Below are positions 23,687 through 31,970 of a stretch of 47,759 nt of DNA, in pieces. The stretch is from Burkholderiales bacterium. Lineage in GTDB: Bacteria; Pseudomonadota; Gammaproteobacteria; Burkholderiales; Burkholderiaceae_C. Each line of letters begins with the position of its first letter. The stretch's first letter is position 1. Location of the stretch: contig JAGWTP010000016.1 of NCBI GenBank assembly GCA_028868895.1, forward strand, positions 1-47,759, written 5' to 3'. A program made the translations under genes and the position numbers. The notes under the pieces were generated by a model. The model ran no database searches and was not told the DNA's origin. It saw only the letters and a list, made by a program, of their open reading frames with translations.

Positions 23687-23947
23687 ATGGCCACCCGTCG
23701 CCCCACTTCCCCCGCCGTTGCAGACACCGCCCCGCAAAAGCTGCGCCAGACCCAGGCCGAGTACGTCGCCGCGCGCCCTTCGGGCGAGCCCGGCGTCAAG
23801 CCGATGATGTCGAGTTCGAAGATGTACGTCTGCCGGCGCTGCCAGGCCAACTTCAAGACCGGCGATGGCAAGCCCGACGCGCGCCTGCCCGGCCTGGGCA
23901 AGTGCAACAAGTGCCTCGCTGCGGCGACGGCCGCGCTGGCCGCCTGA
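23687..23947 (+). CDS. small zinc-ribbon-like protein with two CxxC motifs
   Basis: 86 residues; the ATG at 23687 has AGGGA upstream. The C-terminal half holds CRRC (VCRRCQANF) and CNKC (GKCNKCL), spaced about 23 residues apart, a likely zinc-binding treble-clef or ribbon. The N-terminal half is polar and probably disordered (ATRRPTSPAVADTAPQ). No known family name comes to mind. The protein is probably nucleic-acid- or protein-binding. It ends convergently against the next gene with a perfect hairpin between them. Confidence 0.7.
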   Translation: MATRRPTSPAVADTAPQKLRQTQAEYVAARPSGEPGVKPMMSSSKMYVCRRCQANFKTGDGKPDARLPGLGKCNKCLAAATAALAA

Positions 23948-23965
23948 TACCGCCCAGTTGATTGC

Positions 23966-23985
23966 GGCCGACCCCTGGGTCGGCC
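23966..23985. terminator. bidirectional hairpin between convergent genes
   Basis: GGCCGACCC-CT-GGGTCGGCC is a perfect 9-bp stem with a 2-nt centre (about 4 nt in practice). It lies 18 bp after the zinc-ribbon gene and 16 bp before the 3' end of the minus-strand gene at 24002. No U-tract follows on either strand, so termination efficiency is uncertain, but placement between two convergent stops is typical. Confidence 0.7.
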
Positions 23986-24001
23986 CGCCGCGCCTCGCGA
24001 C

Positions 24002-24256
24002 TCAGCAGGCCAGCATCGGCGAGCGGTTGCGGATCGCTTCCTGGGCCCGGCCGATCGCATAGGCCAGCGCGTCGGCAGCCGACGCCCAGCGGTGGCCGCA
24101 CGCCAGGCTCTCGTCTCGAAAAGCTTCGCGCGGCGCACCAGGTACGCCGTGCACCCGTTGCACCACCATCGCGGCGATGTAGCCGTCGCCCTTGGGCGAC
24201 TCCAGTGCGCCGGCGTAGATCCGGTAGTCACCCACAGTGCGTTCGTCGAAATGCAT
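24002..24256 (-). CDS. conserved hypothetical protein (84 residues)
   Basis: Begins MHFDERTVGDYRIYAGALES at the ATG at 24256; a longer in-frame start exists upstream but adds unlikely sequence. The core KGDGYIAAMVVQRVHG followed by ACGHRWASAADALAYAIGRAQEAIRN looks like a compact alpha/beta protein that I recall from other Burkholderiales without a function. It ends with MLAC, so a C-terminal Cys. Its promoter would be in the 132 bp between it and the AraC gene. Confidence 0.65.
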   Translation of the reverse strand: MHFDERTVGDYRIYAGALESPKGDGYIAAMVVQRVHGVPGAPREAFRDESLACGHRWASAADALAYAIGRAQEAIRNRSPMLAC

Positions 24257-24388
24257 TTGCTTGGTCCGGCCGGCGCCCCCGCCCGCCATGCCGGCATCAT
24301 TGGCCTGGCAACCGGCACTTGCCATCCACCCGATGGGGGATGCGGCGACAGCCGCGCGGTACCGCACCAGCGCCGCCGCCCAGGCGCG

Positions 24389-25309
24389 TCAGCGCGCCGC
24401 GCCGAAACGGGCCTCGCCCTGGCGCCGGTACTCCTTGGGCGTCATGCCCTTGATCTCGAGGAAGCGCCGGTTGAAGTTGGCGACGTTGTTGAAGCCGCAG
24501 TCGTAGCAGACGTTGCTGATGTAGCGGTCGGTCTCCATCAGCAACTGGCAGGCGCGCGTGATGCGCAGGCGATTCACGAAGTCGGTGAAGGTGTTGCCGG
24601 TGGCGCGCCGGAAGTAGCGTGAAAACTGGCTCTCGCTCATGCCGGTGCGCTGGCTGAGCTCGGCCATCGAGAACGATTCGCTCGCGTGCTCGGTGATGTA
24701 GTCGACGATCGAGCTGATCTGTGCCAGTGAGTGGTCGTCGTCGAAGCTCTGCAGCGGCATGCTCGACAGCAGCCGGTAGTCGGTGCACTCGGCGAGTTCG
24801 CCGAGGAACTTCAGGAACTCGGCGAAGCGCTTGATGCCGTGCAGCCGCTTGATCTGCTGCATCGACGCGCTGGCGCGCTCGGTCATGCCGAAGAACTCGA
24901 TGCCCAGCCGGGCGCGTTCGAGCAGCGGCAGCACGTCGCGCAGGTCGCTGATCAGCTCCGACGCGCGCTTCAGCGGCTCGTCGGAAAACTGCAGCACCAT
25001 GTCGCGCTGGGCCACGCCCTCGGGGCCGACGTCGGTGGAGATCCAGTTGTGCGGCAGGCGCGGGCCGGTGAGCACCAGGTGGCCGGGTTCGAAGTGGCCG
25101 ATGTAGTCGCCCACGAACACCCTGCCGCGCGTGCGCACGATCAGGTGCAGCTCGTACTCTTCGTGGTAGTGCCAGCGCACCAGCGGGTTCGGGAAGCCAT
25201 GCTCCAGGCAGCGCACATAGCCGTAGCTGCCGGCCGGCTCGTAGCCGAGCGTGGGGTCGCGAACGAAGTCGTGCTCCAGCTCCGGGGTGCGTGTGCGCTT
25301 GGGGTTCAT
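24389..25309 (-). CDS. AraC family transcriptional regulator of the polyol operon
   Basis: 306 residues from the ATG at 25309. An N-terminal cupin-like sensor (WHYHEEYELHLIVRTRGRVFVGDYIGHFEPGHLVLTGPRLPHNW) is followed by two helix-turn-helix motifs at the C-terminus: SMAELSQRTGMSESQFSRYF and ISNVCYDCGFNNVANFNRRF, ending with the AraC hallmark KGMTPKEYRRQ. The overall plan matches MtlR, the AraC-type mannitol activator of pseudomonads, and the gene closes the polyol operon 11 bp after the SDR. It probably activates the promoter upstream of the binding-protein gene in response to a polyol. Confidence 0.88.
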   Translation of the reverse strand: MNPKRTRTPELEHDFVRDPTLGYEPAGSYGYVRCLEHGFPNPLVRWHYHEEYELHLIVRTRGRVFVGDYIGHFEPGHLVLTGPRLPHNWISTDVGPEGVAQRDMVLQFSDEPLKRASELISDLRDVLPLLERARLGIEFFGMTERASASMQQIKRLHGIKRFAEFLKFLGELAECTDYRLLSSMPLQSFDDDHSLAQISSIVDYITEHASESFSMAELSQRTGMSESQFSRYFRRATGNTFTDFVNRLRITRACQLLMETDRYISNVCYDCGFNNVANFNRRFLEIKGMTPKEYRRQGEARFGAAR

Positions 25310-25320
25310 CGGGATCGTTT

Positions 25321-26106
25321 CTAACTCATCACGTTGCCACCGTCCACGTTCAGCGTCTGCGCCGTGATGTAGGCCGAGGCGTCGCTGGCCAGGAAGATCG
25401 CGGCGCCGGCGATGTCGGCGGGCACGCCCATGCGACCCAGCGGCACGGCCAGGCCGACGGCCTTCTTCTTCTCGCCGGGCTGCAGGCCCTCGGCCTTGGC
25501 GAACAGCGCGTCGACCTGGGTCCACATCGGCGTGTCGACCACGCCCGGCGAAATGCCGTTGACGCGGATGCCGTGCGGCGCCATCGCGAGCGCCGCCGAC
25601 TGGGTGTAGCTGATCACCGCGGCCTTGCTCGCGCAGTAGTGCGCCACCAGCGCCTCGCCGCGCCGCCCGGCCTGCGAGGCGAGGTTGATGACGCTGCCGC
25701 GCGCGCCGTCGGCGACCATCTGCCGCAGCACCGCCTGCATCGTGAAGAACAGGCCCTTGACGTTGACGTCGAAGATGCGCTGGTAGCTGCGCTCGTCGGC
25801 CTCGAGCAGCGGCGCGAGATCGAACACCGCGGCGTTGTTGAACAGCACCGTGACCGTGCCGAAGCGCGCGCGCGCACTCGCCACCATCGCGGCGATGCTG
25901 TCGGCGCGGGTCACGTCGGCGCAGACGTATTGCAGCTGCTGCGGGTGGCTTGCAATCAGTGCCTGCAAATCGGCCGGCGGCGTCGCGCCGAGATCGACCG
26001 CGGTGCAGCGTGCGCCGGCGTCGAGATAGGCGCGCGTCACGGCCAGGCCGATGCCGCCGCCCGCGCCGGTGATCAGCGCGTGTTGCGCTGCGAGTGGATC
26101 AACCAT
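25321..26106 (-). CDS. SDR family dehydrogenase, sorbitol/polyol type
   Basis: 261 residues. Cofactor motif TGAGGGIG at 13-20, NNAA at 90-93, catalytic Ser144, Tyr157 and Lys161 (HYCASKAA), and a normal C-terminal DGGNVMS. Asp38 after the second strand (AVDLGA) favours NAD. The resemblance is to SmoS/PolS-like sorbitol or galactitol dehydrogenases. In this operon it probably oxidises a hexitol or pentitol to a ketose. It overlaps the upstream polyol dehydrogenase gene by 8 bp. Confidence 0.85.
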   Translation of the reverse strand: MVDPLAAQHALITGAGGGIGLAVTRAYLDAGARCTAVDLGATPPADLQALIASHPQQLQYVCADVTRADSIAAMVASARARFGTVTVLFNNAAVFDLAPLLEADERSYQRIFDVNVKGLFFTMQAVLRQMVADGARGSVINLASQAGRRGEALVAHYCASKAAVISYTQSAALAMAPHGIRVNGISPGVVDTPMWTQVDALFAKAEGLQPGEKKKAVGLAVPLGRMGVPADIAGAAIFLASDASAYITAQTLNVDGGNVMS

Positions 26107-27496
26107 GGGTGTGCTCCTTCAGGAATGCTTGCACCTCGCGGTGCGCGGCGCGCAGGGCCCCTGCGAGCTGCTCGTTGCCGGCCAGCGGGCCCCACAGCAC
26201 CCGGTCGCGGCTGAACGCGCCGAGCGGGTCGTCGGCCGCGAACAGTGCGTGCGCGCCGGCGGCGTCCATGCCCTGGTCCTGGTACTCGAACGGCAACTCG
26301 CCGCGGTGCCAGCGGCCGAGGAATTCGAAGAACAGCGCCGGCAGCTTCGCGGTGGCCGCAATCGACGCGCCGCGCGCCAGGCACTCGCGCAAGGTCGGCC
26401 ACAGGAAGCCGGGGATCTTCGCGTAGCCGTCGGCGGCCACGCGCTGGTTGGTGTCGCGCAGGTGCGGGTTGCTGAAGCGGTCGAGCACCACGTCGCGGTA
26501 GGCGGCGAGGTCGAGCGGGTACGGGTCGAGCGAGGCGTGCAGCGAAGGGATCACGTCGTCGCTGACGTAGTCGAAGGCCATCTTGCGGATCGCCGGATGC
26601 GCCACGCCTTCGTGGATGTAGTTCAGCCCGATCAACGTGCCGGCCCAGGCGAAGCAGCTGTGGCTCGAATTGAGGATGCGGATCTTCGCTTCCTCGAACG
26701 GCAGCACCGACGCCACCATCTGCACGCCGACCCGCTCCCAGGCCGGCCGACCGTTGACGAAGTGGTCTTCGACGACCCACTGGATGAAGCTTTCGCCCAT
26801 CACCGGCGCGCCGTCATCGAAGCCGGTGGCGGCCTTCACGCGCTGCGCCACCTCGGGCAGCGGGCGCGGCGTGATGCGGTCGACCATGTCGTTGGGCGCG
26901 CTGGTGTGGGCCTGCACCCAGGCTCGCAACGCGGTCTCGCCGCGGCGCGCCAGGAAGTCGTCGAAGCCGCGTCGGAAACGCTCGCCGTTGCTGCGCAGGT
27001 TGTCGCAGTTCAGCAGCGTGACCGGCCCGCCGCCGCGCCGCATGCGTTCGTTCAGGATCGCCGCGAGCGCACCGTAGATCGTGCCGCGCGTGGTGCCGGC
27101 GAGGTCGGACGCAAGCTCCGGGTAGCTCGTGTCCAGGCGGTTGTGGCTGTCCAGGTAGTAGCCGGCCTCGGTCACCGTGAACGAGATGATCCGGGTGTGG
27201 GCGTCGGCGCCGATCTCGATCAGGCCGGCGAGTTGCGGCTCGTAGGCCACGACGGTGCGAATCGACGTGATGCGCTCGTAGTGGCGCTCGCCGGCCGGCG
27301 ACACCGTTTCCAGCGTGTAGGCGCCGCCCTGGCGCTGCAGCGCCGCGACCGTGTCGGCCATGTCGGGGCGCAGGTTGCCGCCGGCCAGCACCCAGCCGGT
27401 CTCGCCCTGCTCGATCAGGCGCTGCAGATAGACCGCCTGGTGCGCGCGGTGGAACGAGCCCAGGCCGAGATGAAGAATGACGAACGGTTTGGACAT
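26099..27496 (-). CDS. long-chain polyol dehydrogenase (mannitol / D-arabinitol dehydrogenase)
   Basis: 465 residues. N-terminal HLGLGSFHRAHQAVYLQRL is the NAD-binding start of the polyol-specific long-chain dehydrogenases, and SFTVTEAGYYLD is the next family block. The catalytic set is present at exactly the expected spacing: Lys271, Asn276 and His279 in KIRILNSSH (Lys295/Asn300/His303 in Pseudomonas mannitol dehydrogenase numbering). Oxidises mannitol to fructose or D-arabinitol to D-xylulose; the HLGLGSFHRAHQA opening leans towards DalD, but substrate cannot be fixed from sequence. Placed between the ATPase gene (2 bp away) and the SDR. Confidence 0.88.
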   Translation of the reverse strand: MSKPFVILHLGLGSFHRAHQAVYLQRLIEQGETGWVLAGGNLRPDMADTVAALQRQGGAYTLETVSPAGERHYERITSIRTVVAYEPQLAGLIEIGADAHTRIISFTVTEAGYYLDSHNRLDTSYPELASDLAGTTRGTIYGALAAILNERMRRGGGPVTLLNCDNLRSNGERFRRGFDDFLARRGETALRAWVQAHTSAPNDMVDRITPRPLPEVAQRVKAATGFDDGAPVMGESFIQWVVEDHFVNGRPAWERVGVQMVASVLPFEEAKIRILNSSHSCFAWAGTLIGLNYIHEGVAHPAIRKMAFDYVSDDVIPSLHASLDPYPLDLAAYRDVVLDRFSNPHLRDTNQRVAADGYAKIPGFLWPTLRECLARGASIAATAKLPALFFEFLGRWHRGELPFEYQDQGMDAAGAHALFAADDPLGAFSRDRVLWGPLAGNEQLAGALRAAHREVQAFLKEHTHG

Positions 27497-27498
27497 GG

Positions 27499-28545
<1,047 letters not shown>

Positions 28546-28610
28546 GGCTGGGGCTCTTTCAATGGTTGCCGCGGGGTCGCGCTGCGCGATGGTGCAATGG
28601 CCGCGGCGGT

Positions 28611-29432
28611 TTACTTCACCGCGCCGAAGGTCAAGCCCTGGACAAGCTGCTTCTGGCTGAACCAGCCGAACACGATGATCGGCGCGATGGCCAGCAGCGA
28701 CGCGGCCGACAACTTGGCCCAGAACAGGCCCTCGGGGCTGGAGTACGAGGCGATCAGCGCCGCCAGCGTGCCGGCGTGCGCGGAGGTCAGGTTGAGCGAC
28801 CAGAAGGCTTCGTTCCAGGCCAGCACCAGGCACAGCAGGCCGGTCGAGGCGATGCCGCCCATCGTCAGTGGCAGCACCGCGTAGCGGAACTCGTCCCACA
28901 CGGTGGCGCCGTCCAGGCGCACCGCCTCGAGGATGTCGTTGGGCACCTCCTTGAAGGCGCTGTAGAGCATCCACACCATGATCGGCAGGTTGGACAGCGT
29001 GAAGACGATGATCAGCGCCGTCAGCGAATCGAGCATGCCGGCGGTCTGCGCCATCACGTACACCGGCACCAGCGCACCCACCGCCGGCATCATCTTGGTC
29101 GACAACATCCACATCAGGATGTCGCGCGTGCGCCGGGTGCGGAAGAACGCCATCGAGTACGCCGCCGGCGCGGCGATCAACAGCCCGAGCAACGTCGAGG
29201 CCACGCTGGTGATCAGCGAATTGCGCGCGTAGTGCAGGTAGTCGCTGCGCGCCTGCACCTCGACGAAGCTCGACAGCGTGGGCTTGAAGACGAACAGCGG
29301 CGGCACCGAGATCGCCTGCATCTCGGTCTTGAACGCCGTCATGCCCAGCCACAGCAGCGGGAAGAACAGCAGCAGCGCGCAGCCCCAGGCCGCGGCCGTG
29401 CGCACATAGGGGAAGGTGCTCTTCTTGCTCAT
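28611..29432 (-). CDS. smoG: polyol ABC transporter permease (MalG/SmoG-like)
   Basis: 273 residues, six hydrophobic segments. Starts SKKSTFPYVRTAAAWG and contains the cytoplasmic EAA motif EAVRLDGATVWDEFRYAVLPL that docks on the ATPase. The sequence NEAFWSLNLTSAHAGTLAALIASYSSPEGLFWAKLSA is typical of the sorbitol/mannitol branch. Second transmembrane subunit; partner is the next upstream gene. Confidence 0.9.
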   Translation of the reverse strand: MSKKSTFPYVRTAAAWGCALLLFFPLLWLGMTAFKTEMQAISVPPLFVFKPTLSSFVEVQARSDYLHYARNSLITSVASTLLGLLIAAPAAYSMAFFRTRRTRDILMWMLSTKMMPAVGALVPVYVMAQTAGMLDSLTALIIVFTLSNLPIMVWMLYSAFKEVPNDILEAVRLDGATVWDEFRYAVLPLTMGGIASTGLLCLVLAWNEAFWSLNLTSAHAGTLAALIASYSSPEGLFWAKLSAASLLAIAPIIVFGWFSQKQLVQGLTFGAVK

Positions 29433-29484
29433 GGGGTTCGTCCGGGCGTCGGCCTCTGTGTCGATCGAGATGTCGACCGTGTCG

Positions 29485-30342
29485 TCAATCGAGGTTCTTG
29501 CCGACCATGCGCAGCAGGAACACCGCCGCGATGTTGGCCAGCACCACCGCGAACAACGCGCCGGCCGAGGCCACGCCGACGTCGAAGTTCATCAGTGCCT
29601 GCTTGAAGATCAGGAACGCCAGGTTGGTGCTCTCGTTGCCGGGGCCGCCGCTGGTGGTGGTGAAGATCTCGGCGAACACGCTCATCAGGAAGATCATCTC
29701 GATCATCACGACCACCGCGATCGAGCGTGCCAGGTGCGGCAGCGTGAGGTACCAGAACTGGTGCAGCGCGTTGGCGCCGTCCATGCGCGCGGCCTCCATC
29801 TGCTCGCGGTCGAGCGACTGCAGCGAGGTGATGAAGATCAGGCAGGCGAACGGCAGCCACTGCCAGCTCAGCATGATGATGATCGACACCAGCGGGAAGT
29901 CGGCCATCCAGTCGATCGGCGTGGCGCCGAAGTAGTGCCACACATCGGCGAGCACCCCGTAGATCGGGTTCATCATCATGTTCTTCCACAGCAGCGCATT
30001 GACCGTGGGCATGACGAAGAACGGCGAGATCAGCAGCACGCGCACCAGGCCCTGGCCCGGAAACGGCTCGTTGACCAGCAGCGCCAGCCCCACGCCGAGC
30101 ACCACGGTGACGGCGATCACCGTGCCCAGCAACTGCAGCGTGTGCGCCACCGACGGCCAGAAATCCGGGTCGGTGATGAAGTAGCGGTAGTTCGCCAACG
30201 CCGTGTAGACGTGCGCGCCCGGCTCCATCAGGTTGTAGCGGATCAGCGAGAAGTAGATCGTCATCGCCAGTGGAACGATCATCCACAGGAACAGCGAGAC
30301 GACCGCCGGTGCGAGCAGCACGCGGGGCATCAAACGGGTCAT
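29485..30342 (-). CDS. smoF: polyol ABC transporter permease (MalF/SmoF-like)
   Basis: 285 residues with six hydrophobic segments and the EAA loop MEAARMDGANALHQFWYLTLPHL. The N-terminal LAPAVVSLFLWMIVPLAMTIYFSL is the first transmembrane helix of this family; FAEIFTTTSGGPGNESTNLAFLIF is a well-conserved periplasmic/TM block. Follows the binding-protein gene after 90 bp that hold a strong hairpin at 30398-30420. Confidence 0.9.
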   Translation of the reverse strand: MTRLMPRVLLAPAVVSLFLWMIVPLAMTIYFSLIRYNLMEPGAHVYTALANYRYFITDPDFWPSVAHTLQLLGTVIAVTVVLGVGLALLVNEPFPGQGLVRVLLISPFFVMPTVNALLWKNMMMNPIYGVLADVWHYFGATPIDWMADFPLVSIIIMLSWQWLPFACLIFITSLQSLDREQMEAARMDGANALHQFWYLTLPHLARSIAVVVMIEMIFLMSVFAEIFTTTSGGPGNESTNLAFLIFKQALMNFDVGVASAGALFAVVLANIAAVFLLRMVGKNLD

Positions 30343-30397
30343 GGCGTGTGGCCTCCGAAGGAACCGCGCGCACTTGCGGCGCGCGGCGAGCCCGGTG

Positions 30398-30420
30398 CCC
30401 CGCTCGGGTGCCGAGCGGGG
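30398..30420 (-). terminator. intra-operon hairpin after the binding-protein gene
   Basis: CCCCGCTCGG-gtg-CCGAGCGGGG is a perfect 10-bp GC-rich stem with a 3-nt loop, 13 bp after the stop codon of the polyol-binding-protein gene. No T-run, so it more probably protects the 3' end of a short mRNA or attenuates than fully terminates. This gives the usual excess of binding protein over permease. Confidence 0.75.
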
Positions 30421-30432
30421 GCCTGCCGTGCG

Positions 30433-31743
30433 CTACTTCTTCTTGTAGTAGCCGCCCTTGGTCATCTCGCGCTCGGCGGCGAGCTGCGAAGCCTTCAGTG
30501 CCGCGTCGACGCTGATCTTGCCCGCGAGTGCGGCGCTCATCTGCTGGCCCACCGCGATGCCGATGGCCTGGAACTCGGGGATCGCAGCGAACTGCACGCC
30601 CACGTAGGGTGACTTCGGCAGCGTCGAGTCGTTCGGATTGGCGCTGTCGATCGCCGCCTTCTCGGCCGTCGCGAACTTCGCCGCCTTCTGGAACTCGGGG
30701 TTGGCGTAGGTCGACTTGCGCGTGCCGGTGGGCACCGCGGCCCAACCCTTGTCCTTGGCGATCAGATCGATGTAGTCCTTCGACGTCGCCCAGTTGACGA
30801 ACTTCTGCGCCGCGTCGGCATGCTTGGTGCTCTTCGGAATCGCCAGCGCCCAGGCCCACAGCCAGTTCGCGCCCTTGGTGGTGACGCTGTACGGCGCCTG
30901 CGCGAACGCGACCTTGTCGGCGACCTTGCTCTGCTTCGGGTCGGTGATGAACGAGGCCGCGATGGTGGCGTCGACCCACATGCCGCACTTGCCTTCGTTG
31001 AACAGCGCCAGGATCTCGTTGAAGCTGTTTGCCGACGAGCCCGGCGGGCCGTACTTCTGCAACAGGTCGACATAGAAGGTGACCGCGTCATGCCAGGGCT
31101 TGGTTTCGAGCTGCGGCTGCCAGGCCATGTTGAACCACTGGCCGCCGAAGCTGTTGACCATGGTCGTGATGAACGCCATGTTGTCGCCCCAGCCCGGCTT
31201 GCCGCGCAGGCAAATGCCGTACACGCCTTCCTTCGGGTCGTTGATCTTCGCCGCGGCGTCGCGCACCTGGTCCCAGGTGGGGCGCTCCGGGAACTTGATG
31301 CCGGCCTTGTCGGTGAGGTCCTTGCGGTACATCAGCATCGAGCTCTCGCCATAGAACGGTGCCGCGTACAGCTTGCCGTCGTACGACAGGCCGTCCCGAA
31401 TCGCCGGCAGCAGGTCGTTCACGTCGTAGGTCGCGTCGGGCTTGATGGCGTCGAGCCAGCCGCGCTTGGCCCAGATCGGGGTCTCGTACATGCCGATCGT
31501 CATCACGTCGAACTGCCCGCCCTTGGTGGCGATGTCGGTCGTGACGCGCTGGCGCAGCACGCCCTCTTCGAGCGTGACCCACTTCAGCTTGATGCCGGGG
31601 TTGGCCTTCTCGAAGTCCGCGGTGTGCTTCTGCATCTCGATCATGTGGCCGTTGTTCACGGTGGCGATGACGAGATCGACCGCGTGCGCCGACGCGGCGG
31701 CGATCACGCTCAGCCCGAAGGCGATGACGGTGTTCAGCTTCAT
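30433..31743 (-). CDS. smoE: polyol ABC transporter substrate-binding protein (SmoE-like)
   Basis: 436 residues. Signal peptide KLNTVIAFGLSVIAAASAHA, mature start near VDLVIATVNNGHM. SBP_bac_1 family (cluster D) shown by the EEGVLRQRVTTDIATKGGQFDVMTIGMYETPIWAKRGWL segment. The ending KGGYYKKK is short and basic. GGAG lies about 9 nt upstream of the ATG. Periplasmic receptor for sorbitol, mannitol or arabitol and first gene of the seven-gene operon. Confidence 0.9.
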   Translation of the reverse strand: MKLNTVIAFGLSVIAAASAHAVDLVIATVNNGHMIEMQKHTADFEKANPGIKLKWVTLEEGVLRQRVTTDIATKGGQFDVMTIGMYETPIWAKRGWLDAIKPDATYDVNDLLPAIRDGLSYDGKLYAAPFYGESSMLMYRKDLTDKAGIKFPERPTWDQVRDAAAKINDPKEGVYGICLRGKPGWGDNMAFITTMVNSFGGQWFNMAWQPQLETKPWHDAVTFYVDLLQKYGPPGSSANSFNEILALFNEGKCGMWVDATIAASFITDPKQSKVADKVAFAQAPYSVTTKGANWLWAWALAIPKSTKHADAAQKFVNWATSKDYIDLIAKDKGWAAVPTGTRKSTYANPEFQKAAKFATAEKAAIDSANPNDSTLPKSPYVGVQFAAIPEFQAIGIAVGQQMSAALAGKISVDAALKASQLAAEREMTKGGYYKKK

Positions 31744-31970
31744 GTGCTTGTCTCCAGTTTGTTCGACACGTGCGGCACGATCGACGCACCGACCGGCAAA
31801 AGATAGTCGTATCGAATTGCCGCATTCGGTACCGACCCTGCGACTGCCGATACTTTGTTGCGCCGGCTTACTGGGGCTTTCCTGTATCCGGTATCCGGCA
31901 CGCCGCGGAACCTGCGAACGGCCGACGCGGCGCCCACCGGCCCGGCCGGTGCTGCGCGTTCAACGCGCGG
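31744..31970 (-). promoter_or_regulatory. probable promoter/operator of the polyol operon
   Basis: 227 bp upstream of the binding-protein gene. TATCTT on the minus strand (about 31800-31805) is a possible -10, without a good -35, as expected for an AraC-activated promoter. A perfect tandem duplication TATCCGG TATCCGG at 31885-31898 lies about 145 bp upstream of the start codon and could be part of an AraC-type direct-repeat site. Near the helicase end a GCGCGTTGAACGCGC inverted repeat (about 31955-31969) may terminate the helicase transcript. Confidence 0.4.
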
